DNA of 43,625 nt, taken from positions 1 to 43,625 of the forward strand of contig JANZZC010000035.1 of NCBI GenBank assembly GCA_026419575.1. The letters run 5' to 3'. Within the stretch, counting starts at the first letter, position 1, and each line of letters opens with the position of its first letter. Made by a program: the position numbers and the translations under genes. Shown in pieces: positions 29,695-37,951 of the stretch. The notes beneath the pieces were generated by a model. The model was given only the letters and a program-made list of their open reading frames with translations, was not told the origin of the DNA and made no database searches. This DNA comes from Thermomicrobium sp. (GTDB lineage Bacteria; Chloroflexota; Chloroflexia; Thermomicrobiales; Thermomicrobiaceae).

Positions 29695-29713
29695 GGCTGA
29701 TCGACGATCAGCC
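29695..29713. repeat. Perfect hairpin downstream of the EF-G-like gene
   Basis: GGCTGATC-GAC-GATCAGCC: 8-bp stem, 3-nt loop. No U-tract. Confidence 0.35.
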
Positions 29714-29752
29714 GCTTCCCTGCGTCGTGCGACCGATCGAGAGGGAACGAGC

Positions 29753-30169
29753 GTGCACACGACGACCACCATGACGGCTACCGTCGTCTTCGACGGTGGC
29801 TCGCGCGGGAATCCGGGTCCGGCCTACGGGAGCTTCCGTCTCGATCTCGGTGACGGGCTGGCCGAGGTACAGCGGATCGAGTTCGCGGAGCCGCTCACCA
29901 ACAACCAGGCCGAGTACCGCACCTTGATCGCTGCCCTGGAAGCGTTGCTCGAGCTCCTCGAACGGCGCGGTATCCGGCCCGACGCTGTGACCGTCGAACT
30001 GCAGACGGACTCCGAGCTCGTCGTGCGGCAACTCCGCGGCGCCTACAAGGTGCGCAACCCTAACCTGCGCGATCTCCACGAGCGCGCCCGTCGCCTGCTC
30101 GATCACTTCGGTCGTTGGGACATCGCGTGGCAACCCCGCGCGGTCATCTATCGCTACTTCGGCCACTGA
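29753..30169 (+). CDS. Ribonuclease HI-like protein (short C-terminus)
   Basis: VVFDGGSRGNPGPAYGSF, NNQAEYRTLIAALEALLE, LQTDSELVVRQLRGAYKVRN. Start GTG 29753 or ATG 29771. Confidence 0.88.
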   Translation: MHTTTTMTATVVFDGGSRGNPGPAYGSFRLDLGDGLAEVQRIEFAEPLTNNQAEYRTLIAALEALLELLERRGIRPDAVTVELQTDSELVVRQLRGAYKVRNPNLRDLHERARRLLDHFGRWDIAWQPRAVIYRYFGH

Positions 30170-30212
30170 AACCGGGGCGACGAGGAACTTTGTCGTCGAC
30201 CGTCGGGCGCCC

Positions 30213-30241
30213 TTGCACGCCTCATGCGGGCTGGATATACT
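30213..30241 (+). promoter_or_regulatory. Promoter for tRNA-Val: TTGCAC-17-TATACT
   Basis: TTGCAC 30213-30218, 17-nt spacer, TATACT 30236-30241; tRNA 5' end 12 nt downstream of the -10. Confidence 0.75.
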
Positions 30242-30253
30242 CTCTATCGGCGT

Positions 30254-30327
30254 GGGCGGTTAGCTCAGCTGGTTAGAGCGCCACGTTGACATCGTGGAGG
30301 TCAGTAGTTCGAGTCTACTACCGCCCA
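30254..30327 (+). tRNA. tRNA-Val (anticodon GAC)
   Basis: Cloverleaf: GGGCGGT/ACCGCCC acceptor; GCTC..GAGC D-stem; CCACG-TTGACAT-CGTGG anticodon arm; AGTAG-TTCGAGT-CTACT T-arm; discriminator A. Followed by CCCA, so CCA does not appear to be encoded. Confidence 0.96.
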
Positions 30328-30335
30328 CCCATGAG

Positions 30336-30361
30336 GAACCCTCGCCGTCCGGCGAGGGTTC
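30336..30361 (+). terminator. Intrinsic-type hairpin terminating the tRNA-Val unit
   Basis: GAACCCTCGCC-GTCC-GGCGAGGGTTC: perfect 11-bp stem followed by TT, 8 nt after the tRNA. Confidence 0.8.
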
Positions 30362-30537
30362 TTGCGTTCGGCAGCCGTTTTGAGCGAGGACGCTCAGCCA
30401 GCCCACGTCGCCGTTCCGCCGCGAGTGCGCACGGGCGAGGCGGCGGTCGACATCGCCCGCAGGACGGTGGACGCTCAGCGTTTCCACTGGTCGGGGCGAT
30501 CGCTGCGACCGTGCCGCGCTGCCCGCCGTGGACCGCG

Positions 30538-30567
30538 TTGACACCCAGGCGGCGCGGGGACTACCAT
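30538..30567 (+). promoter_or_regulatory. Candidate promoter for the thrS leader: TTGACA-18-TACCAT
   Basis: TTGACA 30538-30543, TACCAT 30562-30567; predicts a leader of about 290 nt. Confidence 0.6.
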
Positions 30568-30573
30568 TCGAGC

Positions 30574-30830
30574 GAGAACGGCGACGACCGGGTCATGCGG
30601 CGGTTGTCCACCTCCAGAGAGGTCGGGTCCGAGGCTGCGAGCCCGGCTAGGTTCGGATACCTGTCCGCACCGCCCGCGAGCTGGTCCGGCGAACCGGAGT
30701 AGCCGGATCCGGTGCCCCCGTTATCGGGCGATCCGACGAGGGCCGCTGGCTCCCGTGCCAGCGGAAAGTCGGGTGGAACCGCGTCAGGCTCGGCCTGCCG
30801 TCCCGACAGGATGGCAGGCCTTTCGCTTGG
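30574..30830 (+). ncRNA. T-box riboswitch leader of thrS (transcription-attenuation type)
   Basis: T-box core GGGTGGAACCGCG at 30771-30783; stem III CCGCTGGC-tcccgt-GCCAGCGG (30743-30764); AGAGAG bulge and GAGGCTGCGAG apical features (~30616-30641); antiterminator GTCGGG/CCCGAC around the TGGAACC bulge; competing terminator (30792-30820). Confidence 0.93.
30792..30828 (+). terminator. Rho-independent terminator of the thrS T-box
   Basis: GGCCTGCCGTCC-CGACA-GGATGGCAGGCC (12-bp stem, one G.U) followed by TTTCGCTT. Confidence 0.88.
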
Positions 30831-30864
30831 AGGAAACCGGCTTCGTTCCTGGGAGGCGCTACGG

Positions 30865-32655
30865 ATGCGTGATATGACAAAAGAAATGGATCTCGCCGTC
30901 CAGCCCGAAAGCGAGCAGGAACTCGACCTCGCCCGGATGCGGCATTCCTGTGCACACGTCATGGCGCAAGCGGTGGTCGAACTCTTCCCCGGAGCCAAGC
31001 TCGGTATCGGTCCAGCGATCGCCGACGGCTTCTACTACGACTTCGATCTCCCTCGCCCCCTCACTCCCGAGGACCTCGAGCGGATCGAGCGTCGGATGGA
31101 AGAGATCAAAGCCGCCGCCTACCCGTTCGTCCGCGAAGTCGTGACGCGCGAGCGAGCGCGCGAACTCTTCCGCGACCAACCGTACAAGCTCGAACTGATC
31201 GACGAGTTCCCGCCCGACGAGACCATCACCATCTACACGCACGACGGTTTCACCGACCTCTGTCGAGGCCCCCACGTCCGGGACACCTCGCAGATCGGCT
31301 ATTTCAAACTCTTGCGCGTCTCGGGCGCGTACTGGCGCGGTGACGAGCGCCGGCCGCAGCTGCAGCGGATCTACGGCACATCGTGGCCGACCCGCGAACA
31401 ACTGGAGGCCTATCTGCATCGCTTGGAAGAAGCCGAGCGTCGCGATCACCGCCGACTCGGACGGGAACTCGAGCTCTTCCACTTCGATCCGACCGCTCCG
31501 GGAATGCCGTATTGGCTCCCGAAAGGCCTGAAGATTCTGAATTTGTTGCTGGATTTCTGGCGGCAGGAACACGAGAAGCGCGGGTATCAAGAGATCGCCG
31601 CCCCGCTCATCAACGACAAGAGCCTCTGGGAGATTTCCGGACATTGGGATCACTATCGGGAAAACATGTTCCTCATCCAGCTCGACGAACATCTGGTGTA
31701 CGGCGTGAAGCCGATGAATTGTCCGAACGCGATGGTCGTGTACAACCTCAAGAAGCGCAGCTATCGCGATCTCCCGCTCCGACTCTCCGACTGCGACATC
31801 CTGCATCGCTACGAGCGATCCGGAACGCTGCACGGGCTCTTGCGGGTCCGCAAGTTCCAGCAAGACGACGCTCACATCTTCGTCATTGAGGAGCAGATCG
31901 AGGAGGAGTTCGCCCGCATCCTCGAGATCGCGCAGCTCTTCTACGGAATCTTCGGACTCCGCTACACCCTCCGGCTCGGGACGCGTCCCAACGACTTCAT
32001 GGGCGATCCAGAAACCTGGGACAAGGCCGAGGCTGCATTGCAGCGGATCCTCGACGAACACGCCGGCCCGGGCAATTACCTCGTCGGCGAAGGCGAAGGC
32101 GCATTCTATGGACCGAAGATCGACATCCTCATGGAGGACGCGCTCGGTCGCCAGTGGCAGACCGGAACGATCCAGCTCGACTTCCAGCTGCCTCGCCGCT
32201 TCGGTTGCACCTATACGGATCGCGACGGGACCGAGAAGACACCAGTCGTCATCCACCGGGTGATCTACGGCTCGCTCGAGCGCTTCATCGGCATCCTGAT
32301 CGAGCACTTCGCAGGTGCATTCCCGGTCTGGCTTTCGCCGGTGCAAGCCGTCGTCATCCCGATCGCCGACCGGCATCTCCCCTACGCCTACCGTGTCCGC
32401 GACCGACTGCGCGAGGCTGGCCTCCGCGTCGAGGTCGACGACGGTGACGAACGGATGCAAGCTAAGATCCGGAACGCTCAACTGCAAAAGGTGCCGTACA
32501 TGCTCGTCGTCGGCGATCGCGAAGCTGCCGACGAGAGCGTGGCGGTGCGGTTGCGCACAAACGAGAATCTGGGTGCGATGCCGCTCGAGCGCTTCCTGAC
32601 GATGGTCCAGCGGATCGTCGCCGACAAGTCGCTCGAACTCGTGACGGAGGTCTGA
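30865..32655 (+). CDS. thrS: Threonyl-tRNA synthetase (apparently lacking the N-terminal TGS domain)
   Basis: Editing domain HSCAHVMAQAVVELFPGAKLGIGPAIADGFYYDF and LCRGPHV; catalytic MNCPNAMVVY, RYERSGTLHGLLRVRKFQQDDAHIF; C-terminal anticodon-binding domain. GGGAGG upstream of the ATG at 30865. Confidence 0.97.
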   Translation: MRDMTKEMDLAVQPESEQELDLARMRHSCAHVMAQAVVELFPGAKLGIGPAIADGFYYDFDLPRPLTPEDLERIERRMEEIKAAAYPFVREVVTRERARELFRDQPYKLELIDEFPPDETITIYTHDGFTDLCRGPHVRDTSQIGYFKLLRVSGAYWRGDERRPQLQRIYGTSWPTREQLEAYLHRLEEAERRDHRRLGRELELFHFDPTAPGMPYWLPKGLKILNLLLDFWRQEHEKRGYQEIAAPLINDKSLWEISGHWDHYRENMFLIQLDEHLVYGVKPMNCPNAMVVYNLKKRSYRDLPLRLSDCDILHRYERSGTLHGLLRVRKFQQDDAHIFVIEEQIEEEFARILEIAQLFYGIFGLRYTLRLGTRPNDFMGDPETWDKAEAALQRILDEHAGPGNYLVGEGEGAFYGPKIDILMEDALGRQWQTGTIQLDFQLPRRFGCTYTDRDGTEKTPVVIHRVIYGSLERFIGILIEHFAGAFPVWLSPVQAVVIPIADRHLPYAYRVRDRLREAGLRVEVDDGDERMQAKIRNAQLQKVPYMLVVGDREAADESVAVRLRTNENLGAMPLERFLTMVQRIVADKSLELVTEV

Positions 32656-32670
32656 GCCTCGGCGTCACGC

Positions 32671-33624
32671 TCACCACACCGCGCGGAAGACGCGTAACCA
32701 ATTCTCGGAGCAGATCTTCCGCACCGCGGCCTCGTCGTAGCCGTGACGGAGCAGCGCTTCGACGAGGTACGGCATCCGAGAGGCGTCGGAGAGGTCACGC
32801 GGCATCGTCGCGCCGTCGAAGTCGGAACCGAAGGCGACGTGATCCACTCCCACCAGCCCGACGATGTGGTCGATGTGCGCGATCACGTCCGCGAGGCTCG
32901 CGTCGTCGGGGCGCTCCGCCCCGACGCGGAGAAACCCGACATGGAAGTTGATGCCGACGAGCCCGCCCTTTGCGGCGAGCGCTCGTATCTGGTCGTCGGC
33001 GAGATTGCGGGCCACCGGACACAATACCCGGCAATTGCTGTGGCTCGCGACGACGGGCACCGTCGAGCACTCCAGCACGTCCCAGAAACCGGCATCGTTG
33101 AGGTGCGATACGTCGATCAGGATGCCGAGCTCGTTGCACGCCCGTACCAACTCCCGCCCGAGCGCCGTGAGCCCGCGCCCGCGATCCTGCGGTCCGACCC
33201 CTTCCGCGAAGATGTTCGGCCGACTCCAGGACAGCCCCAACCACCCGAGCCCCAGCCGATGGGCCAACCTGAGGACACGTAACTCCGGATCGATCGCTTC
33301 GGCGCCCTCGAAGTGCAGGATGGCACCGAACCGGCCTCCCTCCAGGCACCGTCGCAACTGCTCGACGTCCGTCACCAGCTCCATCGCCCCGTCGGACGCA
33401 GTGATCGTCTGCACGAGACGATCGACCGCGCGCAGCGTGCGGACGAGCGCTTGTTCCGGCAAGTGCTCGTCGCGAACGAACACAGCGGTCAGCATCGCCG
33501 CGATGCCACCGCGCTTGGCTCGGGGAAGATCCACGTGTCCGGTCGCGGATTCCACCAGGAAGTCTCGCCCGGTCTCGAGCAAGGAGAGCACGTAGTCGGT
33601 ATGTCCATCGATGATCGGGAACAT
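32671..33624 (-). CDS. Peptidase M19 (membrane/renal dipeptidase family)
   Basis: MFPIIDGHTDYV, FEGAEAID, LGLSWSRPNIFAEG, GILIDVSHLNDAGFWDVLE, PVVASHSNCR, HVAFGSDFDG. Confidence 0.93.
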   Translation of the reverse strand: MFPIIDGHTDYVLSLLETGRDFLVESATGHVDLPRAKRGGIAAMLTAVFVRDEHLPEQALVRTLRAVDRLVQTITASDGAMELVTDVEQLRRCLEGGRFGAILHFEGAEAIDPELRVLRLAHRLGLGWLGLSWSRPNIFAEGVGPQDRGRGLTALGRELVRACNELGILIDVSHLNDAGFWDVLECSTVPVVASHSNCRVLCPVARNLADDQIRALAAKGGLVGINFHVGFLRVGAERPDDASLADVIAHIDHIVGLVGVDHVAFGSDFDGATMPRDLSDASRMPYLVEALLRHGYDEAAVRKICSENWLRVFRAVW

Positions 33625-33643
33625 GTCCAGGAAGCCCCCTGCA

Positions 33644-34504
33644 CTAGGAACCGACCCGCATCGCTCCCGCGCCGACATCTGCGTGCTCACGTTCGGTCGG
33701 CTTGTAGGCCGTCACGTGGAGTCCCGCAGCCAACGTCCGCCCACGAAACACCCGGTCCTCGAGCGCGGCTGCCCGCCACGTGAAGACGAACGCGACACGC
33801 GTCACCAGGCGCACCAGCCCGATCGGAAGCCTCCCCGGAGCACCCGCCGCGCGCTCTCGCTGCCAATAGTCCAAGAGATCGTGCAGCTGCCCGATCAGGT
33901 GAAAACTGTACCCGAGCGCGCGCACTTCGAAGCCAGCTTTGGCGAGCAGCCGCAGGACATCGATATCGGAGAAGCGTTGGATGTGCCCGACGTGATCGCG
34001 CTTCCAGCGATGGATCGGCCAGCGCTCGCTCGCTCGCAACAACCAGTACAGTGTCCCCGGCTGCGCCTCGAGCGGCACGAAGGCATGCAGGATCCCCCCC
34101 GGCCGGAGAACACGCGCGCACTCCTCGATCATCGCGGCCGGTTGCGGCACATGTTCCAGCACGTCGAGGAACACGACCGCATCGAAGGTTTCGTCACGAA
34201 AGGGGAGCCGGCAGGCGTCGAAGACCACGTAGCGGCCGGTCGGATCGCGCTCGTAGGCCTCGCGGATCGCGCGCCGGCTGAGATCTCCGCCGACGATCCA
34301 GAGATCGGGACGCGCCCGCGCGAGCGCGCGTACGTAGCGCCCTGCCCCGCAACCGGGTACGAGCACGCGCCCCGTTGTCCGGTCGAGCGCCGCGAGCGCG
34401 TGGCGCAGACGCAGCGCTCCCAGGTTCAACCCGACCGGCGACACGTCGTCTCGCCCCTGGATGAGCCTGGGATCGTCGACGCAGTACCGACCGACCCGCC
34501 TCAC
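33644..34504 (-). CDS. Class I SAM-dependent methyltransferase
   Basis: TGRVLVPGCGAGRYVRALARARPDLWIVGGDLS, ETFDAVVFLDVLEHVPQPAAMIEECARVLRPGGILHAFVP. GTG start overlaps the upstream HAD stop (GTGA). Confidence 0.9.
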   Translation of the reverse strand: MRRVGRYCVDDPRLIQGRDDVSPVGLNLGALRLRHALAALDRTTGRVLVPGCGAGRYVRALARARPDLWIVGGDLSRRAIREAYERDPTGRYVVFDACRLPFRDETFDAVVFLDVLEHVPQPAAMIEECARVLRPGGILHAFVPLEAQPGTLYWLLRASERWPIHRWKRDHVGHIQRFSDIDVLRLLAKAGFEVRALGYSFHLIGQLHDLLDYWQRERAAGAPGRLPIGLVRLVTRVAFVFTWRAAALEDRVFRGRTLAAGLHVTAYKPTEREHADVGAGAMRVGS

Positions 34505-35328
34505 GAACTCGCACCTCGTACGGTATCCAGCAGGACGGACAGATCGTCGATGACCGCGTCCGGTTGCACGGAGCCCGACGCGGCGTCCTGTTCGGTCGAG
34601 ACCCCGGTGAGCACCAGCGCCGTGAGGGCTCCGGCGCGCTTCCCCGCCAGTACGTCGGTGTCGAGCCGGTCACCGACGACCAGGAGTTCCTCCGGCGCGA
34701 CACCGAGGAGTTCCGCCGCCCGGAAGATCATCGCCGGCTCCGGTTTACCGATCACCACCGGCGAGCGATCGGTCGCTGCCTGGAGCGCCGCGACGATCGC
34801 GCCGCTGCCCGGGAGGAGTCCTTCCTCGGTGGGCAACGTCCGGTCCGCGTTCGTCGCCACCCAGTCGGCGCCCCGCCGGATCGCCAGGGTCGCGATCTTC
34901 AGCTTCTCGTACGTGAGGGTGAAGTCCGCTCCGTTCACCACCACGTCCGCGTCACGTCCGGCCGGCTGGAAGTACCCTCCCTCGTACACTGCCTGTTCCA
35001 GCGCCGGCATGCCCAACACATAGACGCGGGTTCCACGCTCGTACCGCTGGCGCATCCAGTCGCGGGTCGCGACCGCCGATGTGACGATCCGTTCGGGGGG
35101 AACAGTCATACCCATGCGCGCCAGTTTCGCCGCGTATTCTTCGGGCGTCTTGGTCGCATTGTTGGTCACCATGACGAACCCGATGCCACGCTGCTGGAGT
35201 TCGCCCACCAGCCCGGCCGCAGCAGGCAACGGCTGTTCGCCCCGATAGAGCACGCCGTCCATATCGAAGGCGATCGCGCGGACTCGGGGCCACAGTGCGC
35301 GCAGTCGCTCGTCGATCACGCTCCGCAT
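34501..35328 (-). CDS. HAD-IIA family hydrolase (NagD/phosphoglycolate phosphatase-like)
   Basis: AIAFDMDGVLYRGEQPLPAA, VTNNATKTPEEYAAKL, VIGKPEPAMIFRAAE, VVGDRLDTDVLAGKRAG. Internal ATG at 35328 preferred. Confidence 0.92.
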   Translation of the reverse strand: MRSVIDERLRALWPRVRAIAFDMDGVLYRGEQPLPAAAGLVGELQQRGIGFVMVTNNATKTPEEYAAKLARMGMTVPPERIVTSAVATRDWMRQRYERGTRVYVLGMPALEQAVYEGGYFQPAGRDADVVVNGADFTLTYEKLKIATLAIRRGADWVATNADRTLPTEEGLLPGSGAIVAALQAATDRSPVVIGKPEPAMIFRAAELLGVAPEELLVVGDRLDTDVLAGKRAGALTALVLTGVSTEQDAASGSVQPDAVIDDLSVLLDTVRGASS

Positions 35329-35437
35329 TCCGTTCGCAATCCTCACGTCCCATCGGTTGACGACGTCGTCGTTCTGGCCGAGCATAGCATAGCGAAACGA
35401 CCGCGCTCGCCACACGGACATCGGTGGGGAGACGTCG

Positions 35438-36667
35438 ATGCCAGGACGACCGATCGGCCGGGACCATGCCGAACGCGTTCTCGCGCTCATCGATGCGGAA
35501 GAACTCGTCGAGCTCGCACGTACCCTGATCCGTATCCCGACGATCAATCCGCCCGGCGACGTCCAGGAAGCAGCCTTCGTGTGTACCCAGTATCTCGCCC
35601 GGGCTGGATTCACCGTCGAGCTCGACGCCGCCGAACCGACCAAACCGAACGTCGTCGCGCGGTACGGCACCGCCCCGGGGCCGACCCTACTGTGGAACTC
35701 GCATCTTGACGTCGTACCTATCGGCGAAACATCGGCCTGGTCGGTCCCACCGTTCGAGGGAACCGTGCGCGACGGCCGACTCTACGGGCGCGGTGCCTGC
35801 GACGTGAAGGGTGGCGTCGCTGCCCAACTCGTGGCCGCGGAAGCGCTGGTGCGGAGCGGCATCCCGCTCCGCGGTTCTCTCGTCGTCACCGAGGTCGCCG
35901 ACGAGGAAGTCGGCGGACAACTAGGAGCGAAGCGGATCGCCGAGCGCGAGGACCTCCGCCCGGACGCCGTGCTCGTCGCCGAACCGACGAACAACCGAGT
36001 CTGCATCGGAGAGCGCGGGGGGGTCGGAATCCGTGTGACGGTGTTCGGGCGTACCGCGCACGGCGCTCTTCCCTGGGTGGGAGCCAATGCGATCGAAGGC
36101 ATGGCCGAGGTGATCGTCGCGCTCCAGCGGGACCTGTGGCCGCGCCTGGCGGAGCGCCGTCATCCCTACTTCGCGCCGGCATCGGCGACCATCAGCCTCA
36201 TCGAGGGCGGGGTCAAGACCAACGTGGTCCCCGACCGGTGCTCGATCTACATCGACCGGCGCCTGATCCCCGGAGAAACGCCGGAGGCAGCGATCGAGGA
36301 GGTCCGCGCGGTCGCCGAAGAGGCGATCCGGGGCGTACCCGGACTTCGCGTCGTCGTCGAACCGGCGGCGGAATGGCCGGGCCGGCCGGCGATCGTGCAG
36401 CCGGAGGATTCCCCGCTCGTCCGGACGATGGTCGCCGTCGCCGAGTTCCTCGGGCTCGATACCACGCTCACCGGGTTCAGCATGGGCACGGACGGTCGGT
36501 TCTTCGCCGCGCGCGGCTACCCGACGGTCATCTTCGGCCCTGGCGACCCCCGGGTCGCCCACCAGCCGGACGAGTGGGTGGAGATCGCCGACCTCGTCCA
36601 GTGCGCGCGAGCGTACGCGCTCGCCGGGTTGGCGATCTTGGGCGCCGATACCCTGTCATTCGCCTGA
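35438..36667 (+). CDS. M20 family metallopeptidase (ArgE/DapE-like)
   Basis: LWNSHLDVVPIGETSAWSVPPFEG, LYGRGACDVKGGVAAQ, VTEVADEEVGGQLG, TAHGALPWVGANAIEGM. Confidence 0.93.
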   Translation: MPGRPIGRDHAERVLALIDAEELVELARTLIRIPTINPPGDVQEAAFVCTQYLARAGFTVELDAAEPTKPNVVARYGTAPGPTLLWNSHLDVVPIGETSAWSVPPFEGTVRDGRLYGRGACDVKGGVAAQLVAAEALVRSGIPLRGSLVVTEVADEEVGGQLGAKRIAEREDLRPDAVLVAEPTNNRVCIGERGGVGIRVTVFGRTAHGALPWVGANAIEGMAEVIVALQRDLWPRLAERRHPYFAPASATISLIEGGVKTNVVPDRCSIYIDRRLIPGETPEAAIEEVRAVAEEAIRGVPGLRVVVEPAAEWPGRPAIVQPEDSPLVRTMVAVAEFLGLDTTLTGFSMGTDGRFFAARGYPTVIFGPGDPRVAHQPDEWVEIADLVQCARAYALAGLAILGADTLSFA

Positions 36668-37384
36668 TCGGCGCTGCGCCTCGTAGGCACGCTTGGTCGC
36701 CTCGTCCGGAGGATACGTCCCGGCGAGCGGCGCTCCGGCCCGGATCCGCTCCAAGATGAACGCCTCGAGTTCTTCCTGTTCGGCTGCCGCCTCGGCGACC
36801 TCTTCAGCGATGTCGCGGGGAAGGACCACAACGCCTTCGCCGTCGCCGACCAGCACGTCACCGGGGAGGATCGTCACCCCACCGCAGGCGATCGGGACGT
36901 CTCGGTCGATTGGAACGTGCAAACTCTGCGAGAGTCCGGCGTGCTGGCCACGCGCGTAGGCCGCCAGCCCGAGCGCGACGATCCCTGGCGTGTCGCGGAA
37001 CGCTCCGTCCGTCACGATCGCGACACCGCCTCGCGCCTGGACGCGCGCGGCCAGAATGTCCCCGAGGACACCGGCACCGGTCTCCCCGCGCGCCTCGATC
37101 ACCAGCACGTCCCCCGGCTCGATCGCCTCGATCGCGGCACGTTGCGGATTGCGCTCCGGCTCGCGCTCGAGCGCAGCGAGAAGATCGGCTCGCCCCGGCA
37201 GGTACCGGAGGGTGCGCGCTCGCCCGACGAAGCGATAGTCGGACCGGAGCGGCCGTACGTCCTGGAGGAACTGGTTCCGGTACCCCCGACGGTACAGCTG
37301 CGTCCACAGCGTGGCCGTGCTCGTCCGCTCCAGCACTCGCCGGAGCGTCTCCGGAACCGGGCGGAGTTCTCCCCCGCTCACCAC
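36656..37384 (-). CDS. RraA-like / dimethylmenaquinone methyltransferase-family protein
   Basis: LVIEARGETGAGVLGDILAARVQARGGVAIVTDGAFRDTPGI, DRDVPIACGGVTILPGDVLVGDGEGVVVLPRDIAEEV: RraA/HMG-aldolase fold pattern. Confidence 0.9.
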   Translation of the reverse strand: MVSGGELRPVPETLRRVLERTSTATLWTQLYRRGYRNQFLQDVRPLRSDYRFVGRARTLRYLPGRADLLAALEREPERNPQRAAIEAIEPGDVLVIEARGETGAGVLGDILAARVQARGGVAIVTDGAFRDTPGIVALGLAAYARGQHAGLSQSLHVPIDRDVPIACGGVTILPGDVLVGDGEGVVVLPRDIAEEVAEAAAEQEELEAFILERIRAGAPLAGTYPPDEATKRAYEAQRRSGE

Positions 37385-37951
37385 GGTGTGCCCCCTTTCT
37401 CTCGCATCGCTACCGTGCCGCCTGTGACTCGCCCCACGACACGCAGGATCAGCCTACTGCAACACGATCGCCGGTGGCGCCTCGAGAACCGGCTCTCGTC
37501 GACGGGTTCGTCGCACCGAGCGTCGAGACTTCCGAACACGAGCATCCGGGCACCGCAGGCACTCGCCACCGCGGATCCGGTCGCCCCCTCGCCGAAGTCG
37601 GTCTCGGGGCCACGCAGTCTCCCTCCGCCGAACGGAACGTCGGCGCTCGCCGTCGCCCGGTCAGGATCCGAGCAGCACGAACGCCAAGGTGACTCGGCCG
37701 CGCGACGTCCCGACCGGCGTGGAATGCGCCAGTGCGCTCGTCGCAGCGTCGAGGCCGAGGGGAGAATCGGTCGCCGGGGCACGACCCTCGGCGACTGCTC
37801 GTCGGCACGCGACCGGGCACGGACCGGTGAGCTCCACGCGCCCCTGCCCCTACCGACGGCGCGAGTGGGCCGTCGAGCCGCTTCGGGCATCCGTCGCGCG
37901 CTTCGTACCCGCCGGCGCGGAAGTCGACCGGGAGAAGGGGCGTCCTGCGGT

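Noticed and set aside
30260-30544. 94-aa minus ORF across the tRNA-Val gene
   Set aside because: Covers the antisense of a confident tRNA and its terminator; no coding support.
30859-32487. 542-aa minus ORF opposite thrS
   Set aside because: Shadow frame of thrS, which has unmistakable ThrRS motifs and an upstream T-box.
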